Below are positions 26,273-33,039 of a stretch of 64,000 bases of DNA, in pieces. The stretch covers positions 310,001-374,000 of the forward strand of contig CANLXH010000001.1 in NCBI GenBank assembly GCA_947495075.1. Direction: 5' to 3'. Under the pieces are notes generated by a model. That model was given only the letters and a program-made list of their open reading frames with translations. It was not told the DNA's origin and did not search any database. How positions within the stretch are numbered: position 1 is the first letter of the stretch; each line of letters opens with the position of its first letter. Origin of the DNA: an uncultured Croceitalea sp. (GTDB taxonomy: Bacteria > Bacteroidota > Bacteroidia > Flavobacteriales > Flavobacteriaceae). The translations under genes were made by a program, and so were the position numbers.

Positions 26273-27214
26273 ATGAGTAAGATGCAAGACGGTATTTACG
26301 CAAAATTTAATACTACAAAGGGGGAGATTTTAGTAAAATTAACCCATGATAAAACTCCAGGAACGGTAGGTAACTTTGTTGCCTTAGCAGAAGGAAATAT
26401 GGAAAATGGTGCAAAGCCACAAGGAAAACCATATTATGATGGGCTTAAATTTCATAGAGTAATTCCAGATTTTATGGTACAAGGTGGTTGTCCACAAGGT
26501 ACTGGAACGGGTAGTCCTGGATATCAGTTTGATGATGAGTTTCATCCAGAACTAAACCACTCAGAACCTGGGGTGCTATCTATGGCAAACGCTGGACCTG
26601 GAACTAATGGCAGCCAATTTTTTATAACGCATGTTCCAACACCTTGGTTAGACAATAAACATACTGTTTTTGGTCATGTGGAGCATGGGCAAGAAGTGGT
26701 TGATGCTATTGCACAAGAAGATACTATTGATAGTTTAGAAATTGTTAGAATAGGAGCTGATGCTGAAAGTTGGAATGCTATAGAGGCTTTTAGAACTTTT
26801 GAAGGTGCTCGTGAGAAAAGAATTGCTGAAGAAAAAGCTAAAGCAGAAGCTCAAATGGAACAACTAGCAGCTGGTTTTGAAAAAACAGCTTCTGGGTTAC
26901 GATATAAAATGATTCAAACTGGATCCGGTACAAAAGCGGAGAAGGGAAAAACTGTTTCTGTACACTACGAAGGTAGTTTGCCAAGTGGACAGGTATTTGA
27001 TTCTTCTTTTAAAAGAAATCAACCTATAGATTTTCAATTAGGAGTTGGTCAAGTAATAGCAGGTTGGGATGAAGGTATTAGTCTATTAAAAGTGGGCGAT
27101 AAAGCGCGTTTTGTTATACCGTCTAATTTAGGCTATGGTAGTGCTGGCGCTGGAGGAGTAATTCCACCAGATGCAACCTTAATTTTTGACGTAGAACTGA
27201 TGGATGTAAAATAA
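26273..27214 (+). CDS. Dual-family prolyl isomerase: cyclophilin-FKBP fusion
   Basis: A 313-residue cytosolic peptidyl-prolyl isomerase with two unrelated catalytic domains. Residues about 5-165 are a cyclophilin (FHRVIPDFMVQGG, GTNGSQFFIT and a WLDNKHTVFGHV block). A charged helical linker follows (about 175-205). Residues about 206-313 are an FKBP (VSVHYEGSLPSGQVFDSS, VIAGWDEGISLLKVG, LGYGSAGAGGVIPP). Such cyclophilin-FKBP proteins are known in a few lineages including Flavobacteria. ATG at 26273 is preferred over the upstream TTG at 26237, since it follows a -7 box. No signal peptide. Confidence 0.93.
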   Translation: MSKMQDGIYAKFNTTKGEILVKLTHDKTPGTVGNFVALAEGNMENGAKPQGKPYYDGLKFHRVIPDFMVQGGCPQGTGTGSPGYQFDDEFHPELNHSEPGVLSMANAGPGTNGSQFFITHVPTPWLDNKHTVFGHVEHGQEVVDAIAQEDTIDSLEIVRIGADAESWNAIEAFRTFEGAREKRIAEEKAKAEAQMEQLAAGFEKTASGLRYKMIQTGSGTKAEKGKTVSVHYEGSLPSGQVFDSSFKRNQPIDFQLGVGQVIAGWDEGISLLKVGDKARFVIPSNLGYGSAGAGGVIPPDATLIFDVELMDVK

Positions 27215-27236
27215 CATCAACCAATTTATAAATAAG

Positions 27237-27264
27237 AAAAGCTTCCTAATTGGGAGCTTTTTTA
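27237..27264. terminator. Bidirectional terminator after the prolyl isomerase
   Basis: AAAAGCTTCC (27237-27246), a TAATT loop and GGGAGCTTTT (27252-27261), followed by TTTATTTT. It also covers the stop codon of the 27-residue protein on the minus strand, whose transcript would see a T-rich tail as well. Confidence 0.8.
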
Positions 27265-27345
27265 TTTTGCACTATTCACACTTACCAACAATAAAAAGAT
27301 ATTGATAACAAGTAGAAAAAGGAGAATTGTGAAAAAAGTATTCAT
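27262..27345 (-). CDS. Tiny membrane protein (27 aa), MxTFFxIL family
   Basis: A 27-residue reading frame with the sequence start MNTFFTILLFLLVINIFLLL and the end VSVNSAK: essentially a single transmembrane helix with a short polar tail. It is closely similar to the 28-residue frame 73 nt upstream (27418-27504) and to the first 22 residues of the 59-residue protein at 11202-11381. Similarity kept at the protein level across three loci, together with a terminator at its 3' end, argues for a real gene. No -7 box was found. Function unknown. Confidence 0.58.
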   Translation of the reverse strand: MNTFFTILLFLLVINIFLLLVSVNSAK

Positions 27346-27417
27346 TCCAGTAATGGTTATTGTTTAAAAAAGAAACCCTAATTTCTCTTATAACAATTTA
27401 ACGCAGAAAAACCCTAC

Positions 27418-27504
27418 TTATTTTTTAGATTTACTAATACTTGCAAATAATAAAAAGATGTTGATGACAAGTAATGTAGATAATATTCCAAAAAAGGTAA
27501 TCAT
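27418..27504 (-). CDS. Tiny membrane protein (28 aa), MxTFFxIL family
   Basis: A 28-residue frame: MITFFGILSTLLVINIFLLF, then ASISKSKK. It is a single hydrophobic helix with a basic C-terminal tail. Its first five residues are identical to those of the 59-residue protein at 11202-11381, and its middle LLVINIFLL is identical to that of the 27-residue neighbour. The two neighbours look like a tandem duplication: the DNA segments at about 27288-27312 and 27451-27475 are nearly the same. Function unknown. Confidence 0.6.
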   Translation of the reverse strand: MITFFGILSTLLVINIFLLFASISKSKK

Positions 27505-27605
27505 GGTAGTGTTTATTTATAGATAGGGGGAACCTTAGTTTGTTTAATTATAGATACTAAAAATAGATAAGGTTGCGTAAAAAGTTAAACAAAATATAAA
27601 TAAAA

Positions 27606-27628
27606 AACCCCTGCCTTTGGCGGGGGTT
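27606..27628 (-). terminator. Terminator of the cold-shock gene
   Basis: AACCCCTGCC (27606-27615), a TTT loop, GGCGGGGGTT (27619-27628), a 10-bp stem with one G-U pair. On the minus strand it is followed by TTTTATTTATATTTTG. It lies 28 nt beyond the cold-shock stop. Confidence 0.85.
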
Positions 27629-27655
27629 ATTACTATAAAAAAGTGTGCTGTTACC

Positions 27656-27850
27656 TTAATCTATAACTTGTACATTTACGGCGTTCAATCCTTTTTTACC
27701 TTGTTGTAGTTCGAATTCTACAACATCACCTTCGCGAATCTCATCGATTAAACCTGAAATGTGTACAAAGTGATCTGTGTTTGAACCGTCTTCAGTGATG
27801 AAACCATAACCTTTAGAATCATTGAAGAATTTTACTGTTCCTTTACTCAT
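27656..27850 (-). CDS. Cold-shock protein (CspA family)
   Basis: A 64-residue single cold-shock domain that binds single-stranded RNA and DNA and acts as an RNA chaperone. RNP1 is KGYGFITEDG and RNP2 is HFVHISGL. Length and ends are normal. On the minus strand an exact -7 box (TATTTTTG) lies 31 nt upstream of the ATG, giving a leader of about 24 nt, much shorter than the long cold-sensing leader of E. coli cspA. It has its own strong terminator. Confidence 0.95.
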   Translation of the reverse strand: MSKGTVKFFNDSKGYGFITEDGSNTDHFVHISGLIDEIREGDVVEFELQQGKKGLNAVNVQVID

Positions 27851-27880
27851 AATAAATATTAAAAAAAATTAATTGAGCGG

Positions 27881-27888
27881 CAAAAATA
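27881..27888 (-). promoter_or_regulatory. -7 promoter element of the cold-shock gene
   Basis: Reads TATTTTTG on the minus strand, 30 nt before the ATG at 27850. Confidence 0.5.
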
Positions 27889-27973
27889 CAATTAATTTGT
27901 TGGTAATGAGGATTTTTATATTAAATATTTGTAATCTTTTTATTGATTAAATGAAAATTTAATATAAAAATTA

Positions 27974-28612
27974 CTAAGATTTAGGGTCAGGAGTCATTCT
28001 CAAATAAGGCTTTATTTCTTCTACACCTTTTGGAAATATATCTTTAGCATCTTCGGTAGAAATTGATGGACTAACCACAACAGCATCACCATTTTTCCAA
28101 TTTGCAGGAGTCGCAACTTTATGATAAGCGGTTAGTTGCAGAGAATCAATTACACGTAAAAGCTCGTAAAAATTACGACCGGTAGAGGCTGGGTAGGTTA
28201 AAATTAATTTAATTGATTTATCCGGAGCAACAATAAAAACTGAACGTACTGTAAGTGTATCATCTGCATTAGGATGAATCATATCATAAAGATTAGATAC
28301 TTTCTTATCTTCATCCGCGATAATTGGGAAATTCACTACCGTTTGCTGTGTTTCATTAATATCTAAAATCCATTTATTGTGAGAATCTGCACCATCTACA
28401 CTTAATGCCATCATTTTTACATTGCGTTTGTCAAACTCTTCCTTAAATTTTGAAGCTGTTCCTAATTCTGTTGTACAAACTGGTGTGAAATCTGCTGGAT
28501 GAGAAAATAGAATTCCCCAAGAATCCCCTAAATAATCATAAAAATTTAAAGTTCCTTGAGAAGTATTAGCAGTAAAATCCGGAGCTATATCCCCTAATCG
28601 CAATGTGCTCAT
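27974..28612 (-). CDS. Peroxiredoxin (Prx6/1-Cys type)
   Basis: A 212-residue peroxiredoxin reducing peroxides and peroxynitrite. The peroxidatic site SHPADFTPVCTTELG (Cys near 48, with Pro, Thr and Glu in the standard places) and the long C-terminal domain (about 160-212, dimer arm, TPANWKNGD) are those of the Prx6 subfamily. The catalytic Arg lies in RSVFIV. No second conserved resolving Cys is seen. An exact -7 box (TAAATTTG on the minus strand) lies 34 nt upstream of the ATG. Confidence 0.94.
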   Translation of the reverse strand: MSTLRLGDIAPDFTANTSQGTLNFYDYLGDSWGILFSHPADFTPVCTTELGTASKFKEEFDKRNVKMMALSVDGADSHNKWILDINETQQTVVNFPIIADEDKKVSNLYDMIHPNADDTLTVRSVFIVAPDKSIKLILTYPASTGRNFYELLRVIDSLQLTAYHKVATPANWKNGDAVVVSPSISTEDAKDIFPKGVEEIKPYLRMTPDPKS

Positions 28613-28645
28613 TTTTTTCTTTTTAGATTAAAATACATTATCCTA

Positions 28646-28653
28646 CAAATTTA
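28646..28653 (-). promoter_or_regulatory. -7 promoter element of the peroxiredoxin gene
   Basis: Reads TAAATTTG on the minus strand, an exact TAnnTTTG match 34 nt before the ATG at 28612. Confidence 0.5.
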
Positions 28654-28712
28654 GTAGATAAATAAAATATGTGAATTATAGAAGGTTAAAAGTGTATTAA
28701 ATTTTTAAATTT

Positions 28713-29261
28713 ATGATTATGGAAAACACCTCATTAGAAAATTTGCAATACCCCATTGGAAAATATATTATTCCCAGTTCTATTACTGAGAAACATTTAA
28801 AAGAATGGATTGCTATTTTAGAACATTTACCATCTAGATTGGAAAAAATGGTGACTCCACTATCAAAACAACAACTAGAAACTCCCTACAGGCCTGGAGG
28901 TTGGACAGTGAGACAATTAGTGCATCATATCTCGGACAGTCACCACCATAGTTATATTCGTTTTAAATGGGGATTAACAGAGGATAACCCTATTATTAAA
29001 CCTTATTTAGAAAAGGAGTGGTCTAATTTGTTTGATGCAAAAACTGCACCAATAGATATGTCTTTAAATCACTTAAAGGCTGTACACGCTAAACTAGTGT
29101 ATTTGCTAAAAGGACTTTCTAGCGAAGATTTGAATAGAAAATTTATCCACCCAGATGGTAATGAAGAAACTACCTTATTGGAGAATGTTAGTCGTTATGC
29201 TTGGCATGGTACTCATCATTTTACACATATTAAAAATTTAATAGAAAGAGAGAATTGGTAA
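28713..29261 (+). CDS. YfiT/DinB-type metal-dependent hydrolase or thiol transferase
   Basis: A 182-residue member of the YfiT branch of the DinB four-helix superfamily. Diagnostic blocks are TPYRPGGWTVRQLVHHISDS, the HHHSYIRFKWGLTED stretch, and the C-terminal YAWHGTHHFTHI. His residues from helices 2 and 4 form the metal triad. The B. subtilis relatives are linked to bacillithiol transfer. Whether this organism makes bacillithiol cannot be judged from the window. ATG at 28713 or the one at 28719 are equally possible. Its stop abuts that of the convergent GNAT gene. Confidence 0.88.
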   Translation: MIMENTSLENLQYPIGKYIIPSSITEKHLKEWIAILEHLPSRLEKMVTPLSKQQLETPYRPGGWTVRQLVHHISDSHHHSYIRFKWGLTEDNPIIKPYLEKEWSNLFDAKTAPIDMSLNHLKAVHAKLVYLLKGLSSEDLNRKFIHPDGNEETTLLENVSRYAWHGTHHFTHIKNLIERENW

Positions 29262-29783
29262 TTATAAATTCTTTGCCATTAGCCACATCTCTTTTTCTGC
29301 ATCTAAAACGTTGGGTAAATCTATACAGGATTCTTTTACTATTTTATAATCATGTTTCTTATAAAAATCTAGTGGATTTCCTTTTTTCATTGCATATAAC
29401 CAAACCACCTCTTTTTTATTCTTTTGTGCTAGCCGCTCCACAAATTTTAAGGTTTCAGAACCTATACCTCGAGTAGAATATTTCTTTAAAAGATAAATTT
29501 TATTAAGAAGTAAATTCTCTTTTGATAAAAACGAACCTTTTTTAGAGTCTAAAGTTAGATTAAGAATGCCTGCAATATTGTCTTTAATCTTAATCAGATA
29601 AAAAAGTTGCGAGGAATCCTCTAAAGATTTAACTACAGACTCTTTGGTTAAAAAGGCCTCTATAAATGGAGATGGGTCATTGTTTTTCCATAAATGTAAA
29701 TAGTGTTCTTTATAAGATTTTATTCCCGTAGTTATATAGTTGTCTATATTGTATTTTGTTACGGGGATATAACTAGGATGCAT
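29262..29783 (-). CDS. GNAT family N-acetyltransferase
   Basis: A 173-residue acetyl-CoA-dependent N-acetyltransferase. The acetyl-CoA loop is in the region LLKKYSTRGIGSETLKFVER (motif A, RGIGS) and motif B is GNPLDFYKKHDYKIVKES. The substrate is unknown. It is the last of three minus-strand genes (thioredoxin-like, cupin, GNAT), 8 nt after the cupin gene. Its stop codon directly touches the stop of the YfiT gene, leaving no room for a terminator. Confidence 0.88.
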   Translation of the reverse strand: MHPSYIPVTKYNIDNYITTGIKSYKEHYLHLWKNNDPSPFIEAFLTKESVVKSLEDSSQLFYLIKIKDNIAGILNLTLDSKKGSFLSKENLLLNKIYLLKKYSTRGIGSETLKFVERLAQKNKKEVVWLYAMKKGNPLDFYKKHDYKIVKESCIDLPNVLDAEKEMWLMAKNL

Positions 29784-29791
29784 TTTACTAA

Positions 29792-30112
29792 TTATTTAGA
29801 TTCTCCACCTTCAGGACCATAGAAAATCACCCAAGTTGAAAAATCATCAGTAAAATTCTCGAAACGATGTGTTACTCCAGCAGGAACAAAAAGGAAATCT
29901 CCAGGATTAAAGCTTACTTTTTTATTCCCATTTATAAATTCACCAGTCCCAGAAATTATAACATAAACTTCATCTCTTGAATGTGGTTGTTGTAAGTCTA
30001 CATTTTCAGGCTTATAAATTTCAACAGATAAAGTTCCATGTTCAAATAAATTTAAAAATGGAGAATTTTCAGATTTAAGCTTATGGAGAGCTTCTTTTGA
30101 GTTTAACTTCAT
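29792..30112 (-). CDS. Cupin-domain protein
   Basis: A 106-residue single cupin barrel. Motif 1 is PHSRDEVYVIISGTGEF, with the metal-ligand His and Glu, and motif 2 is GDFLFVPAGVTHRFEN, with the final His. Likely binds a divalent metal; it could be a small dioxygenase/isomerase or a ligand sensor. ATG at 30112 (MKLNSKEAL) is chosen over one at 30142, which would overlap the upstream thioredoxin-like gene by 26 nt. It is 4 nt from that gene, so the two are co-transcribed. Confidence 0.85.
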   Translation of the reverse strand: MKLNSKEALHKLKSENSPFLNLFEHGTLSVEIYKPENVDLQQPHSRDEVYVIISGTGEFINGNKKVSFNPGDFLFVPAGVTHRFENFTDDFSTWVIFYGPEGGESK

Positions 30113-30116
30113 AATA

Positions 30117-30677
30117 CTAAACCCATTTAATATTACACCCAATACTAGGTTTTTGCATATTTGAAATAGGCTTTTCTTCTAATAAGTTGTCTATTGCATT
30201 TCGTAAATCTGCTCCTGTAAGCGGTATTCCATTACCAGGTCTAGAATCATCTAACTGTCCACGATAAACCAAATCTAAATCTTTGTCAAACAAATAAAAA
30301 TCTGGGGTGCAAGCAGCATCATAAGCTTTGGCAACATTCTGTTTTTCATCATACAAATATGGAAAAGTATACCCTTCCTGTTTAGCTACTTTAGTCATTA
30401 AATGCGGTGCGTCTTGTGGATAGTTATCCACATCATTGCTGGATATGGCTGTAAATGCGATTCCTTTTTTTTGATACTCTAGACCTAATTTAGAGATTTC
30501 TGGATTTACATGAATTACAAAAGGGCAATGATTGCAGATAAACATGACCAAGGTTCCTTTTTCTCCTTTAATATCTGTTAAACTTAAAAGGTTATTACTT
30601 ACAGTGTCTAATAATTTAAAATCAGGTGCCTTTGTTCCCAAAGCCAACATATTACTGGGTGTCATTGCCATAATCAT
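30117..30677 (-). CDS. Thioredoxin-fold protein, AhpC/TSA-like (CNHCPF type)
   Basis: A 186-residue cytosolic thioredoxin-fold protein. The active site FICNHCPFVI has a CxxC pair, with a following cis-Pro in ACTPDFYLFD. The HCPFV variant marks a widespread family of stand-alone reductase/peroxiredoxin-like proteins whose partners are not settled. No signal peptide. Three nearby ATG codons (30677, 30671, 30665) could be the start. It begins the three-gene minus-strand run with cupin and GNAT and is divergent from csaA. Confidence 0.86.
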   Translation of the reverse strand: MIMAMTPSNMLALGTKAPDFKLLDTVSNNLLSLTDIKGEKGTLVMFICNHCPFVIHVNPEISKLGLEYQKKGIAFTAISSNDVDNYPQDAPHLMTKVAKQEGYTFPYLYDEKQNVAKAYDAACTPDFYLFDKDLDLVYRGQLDDSRPGNGIPLTGADLRNAIDNLLEEKPISNMQKPSIGCNIKWV

Positions 30678-30733
30678 ATTTTTTTTAATTCTCTAGAAAG
30701 AGTTGTACATTTTAAGTTATAAAGTTAAAAACA

Positions 30734-31072
30734 ATGAACGAAACTATTCAATGGTCAGATTTCACTAAGATAGATATAAGAGTAGGAACTATAATTGAGG
30801 TCAATGATTTTCCAAAAGCTCGTAAGCCTGCTTACCAAGTTAGAATAGATTTTGGTGAAGAAATTGGAATTAAAAAATCCTCTGCTCAAATTACGAAAAG
30901 GTATTCAAAAGAAGATTTAATGCAAAAACAGATAGTAGCAGTCATTAATTTCCCTCAAAAGCAAATTGCAGACTTTATGAGTGAATGCCTTATCTTAGGA
31001 GCAGTAGAGGGAGTGGATGTCATTCTTTTGCATCCAAGCACTACCATACCTAATGGACTTAAAATTTCTTAG
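30734..31072 (+). CDS. csaA: tRNA-binding domain chaperone CsaA
   Basis: A 112-residue CsaA-type protein: an EMAP-II/tRNA-binding OB fold (DFTKIDIRVGTIIEV start, IVAVINFPQKQIADFMSE core, EGVDVILLHPST end). Family members dimerise and have export-chaperone activity in Bacillus. Length and motifs are complete. It is followed 3 nt later by the SBF transporter and then plsC, forming a three-gene unit; the functional logic is not clear. Confidence 0.92.
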   Translation: MNETIQWSDFTKIDIRVGTIIEVNDFPKARKPAYQVRIDFGEEIGIKKSSAQITKRYSKEDLMQKQIVAVINFPQKQIADFMSECLILGAVEGVDVILLHPSTTIPNGLKIS

Positions 31073-31075
31073 TTT

Positions 31076-31993
31076 TTGGAAGAAATCATAGATAATGTGC
31101 ACATAAATTTTGATTCAAATACTCTTTGGGCTTTAAATTTGGCATTAGCTTTTATAATGTTTGGTATTGCTCTTGAGATTTCCTTAAACGATTTTAAAAC
31201 GCTTTTTAAGAAACCCAAAATAGTTTTAACAGGAGTTTTTAGTCAGTTTTTATTGTTACCCATAGTTACTTTTTTATTAGTTATTACCATAAAACCTTTA
31301 CCAAGTATAGCACTTGGTATGTTTATGGTAGCTGCATGCCCGGGAGGTAATATTTCTAATTTTATCACCCACCTCTCTAAAGGTAATGCTGCACTATCTG
31401 TTACACTAACTGCAATTGCAACTTTATTAGCAATAGTGATGACACCATTGAATCTACACTTTTGGGGCTCTCTTTATGGTCCAACAGAATTATTATTAAA
31501 AGAAGTGGCTATTTCTCCTTTTGAAATGATTAAACTGGTTGCTTTCTTACTTGGCTTACCACTTTTTCTTGGAATGTGGTTAAATTATATAAAGCCGAAA
31601 CTTGCAATTCAATTATCTCGATTTTTTAAAATAGGATCTTTATTGTTTTTTATAGTTCTTGTTTTTTTAGCACTTTATAAAAATTTAGATATCTTTTTGG
31701 AGTATATAATTTATGTTTTTTGGATTGTATTACTTCATAATCTATTAGCCTTTTTAACCGGGTTTTCACTTGCAAAGGCAATGAGATTCTCAAAAGAAAA
31801 TATTAGGAGTATTACAATTGAAACTGGAATTCAGAATTCAGGCTTAGGCCTATTATTGATTTTTACTTTTTTCGATGGACTTGGTGGCATGGCTTTACTA
31901 ACTGCTTTCTGGGGTATTTGGCATTTAATTTCTGGATTGGTATTAGCCAGTTTTTGGGGTTATAAACCAATAAAAAAGAAAGAATTGGTTTGA
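31076..31993 (+). CDS. Bile acid:sodium symporter family protein
   Basis: A 305-residue integral membrane protein with about nine or ten helices, of the SBF/BASS family (sodium-coupled organic anion transport). Helix-break motifs typical of the family are present: AACPGGNISNFITHLSKGN (first crossover) and TGIQNSGLGLLL (second). The true substrate in bacteria is usually not bile acid and is unknown here. The start is TTG at 31076, 3 nt after csaA. It overlaps plsC by 4 nt. Confidence 0.9.
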   Translation: MEEIIDNVHINFDSNTLWALNLALAFIMFGIALEISLNDFKTLFKKPKIVLTGVFSQFLLLPIVTFLLVITIKPLPSIALGMFMVAACPGGNISNFITHLSKGNAALSVTLTAIATLLAIVMTPLNLHFWGSLYGPTELLLKEVAISPFEMIKLVAFLLGLPLFLGMWLNYIKPKLAIQLSRFFKIGSLLFFIVLVFLALYKNLDIFLEYIIYVFWIVLLHNLLAFLTGFSLAKAMRFSKENIRSITIETGIQNSGLGLLLIFTFFDGLGGMALLTAFWGIWHLISGLVLASFWGYKPIKKKELV

Positions 31994-33039
31994 AACAACT
32001 TGGATACTATTTTTTTAAATATTGGATTTCCATAAGTCTCTTTTTTTATTTTAAAAGGATAAAAGTAATTGGTCTAGATAATGTACCTAAAAACAAGCCT
32101 ATACTTTTTCTTTCTAATCATCAAAACGCATTATTGGATGTATTGTTAATTGCTACTAGACGTGGTTTAAAACCGTGGTATTTAACCCGTTCAGATATTT
32201 TTAAGAGTAAATTCTTTAGTCCATTATTCTATTTTTTACAAATGTTACCAATATATAGAATGCGAGATGGTAAGGACAGTCTTGTAAAAAATCAAGTAAT
32301 TTTTAATCGTTGTCGAGAATTGCTAAATGATAATGGAATGTTACTCATTTTTCCAGAAGCCAATCATAATTTACAACGAAGAGTACGGCCTTTAAGTAAA
32401 GGTTTTACAAGAATTCTATTTAAAGCCTTGGAGGAAAATCCAGATTTAGATATACAATTAGTTCCTATTGGGCAAAACTATAGCAAGGCAGAGAATTTTC
32501 CAGATTGTACTGCACTACATTTTGGGAAAGCTATTTCTATACAAGACTTGCTTTTTGATGATAAAAATAAAAGTGTAGTAAATATAAAATCAACAGTGGC
32601 TAAGCAGCTAAAAAGATTAACAACGCATATCGAAGATGAGGAAGCCTACCATACTATAGAAAAACGACTAGAAAATCATAATGTTGATTTTTTAAACCCA
32701 ACCATAGCAAATAAACTAATTAGAAAGGGCCATAAAAATAGTACTGAAAAAATTAAATACAACTATAATATCATAAGATGGATTTTTATAGTAATAAACT
32801 TGCCAGTAATTTTTGTTTGGCGGAACATTATAAAACCTAAGGTTCCAGAATTGGAATTTATGAGCACCTATAGATTTGCTTTTTCAATTCTAACTTATCC
32901 TATTTTTTATACCCTACTCGCACTTACATTCATATATCTCTACAATATAAAAACAGCATGCTTAATTGTTTTAACGCATGCTGTTATAAATATCGTGTTT
33001 GTGAAAATAGGATTTACATCATCTGCCCAAAGAAAATAG
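31990..33039 (+). CDS. 1-acyl-sn-glycerol-3-phosphate acyltransferase-like (PlsC family)
   Basis: A 349-residue membrane-associated acyltransferase. The catalytic HX4D motif is NHQNALLD (near residue 39) and the glycerol-phosphate site is FPEANHN. The C-terminal hydrophobic part (about 255-345) holds two or three membrane helices, longer than minimal PlsC. It may therefore acylate a different phospho- or amino-lipid. Start TTG at 31990 overlaps the SBF gene (TTGA). Its 3' end overlaps the convergent M14 peptidase gene by 26 nt. Confidence 0.85.
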   Translation: MKQLGYYFFKYWISISLFFYFKRIKVIGLDNVPKNKPILFLSNHQNALLDVLLIATRRGLKPWYLTRSDIFKSKFFSPLFYFLQMLPIYRMRDGKDSLVKNQVIFNRCRELLNDNGMLLIFPEANHNLQRRVRPLSKGFTRILFKALEENPDLDIQLVPIGQNYSKAENFPDCTALHFGKAISIQDLLFDDKNKSVVNIKSTVAKQLKRLTTHIEDEEAYHTIEKRLENHNVDFLNPTIANKLIRKGHKNSTEKIKYNYNIIRWIFIVINLPVIFVWRNIIKPKVPELEFMSTYRFAFSILTYPIFYTLLALTFIYLYNIKTACLIVLTHAVINIVFVKIGFTSSAQRK

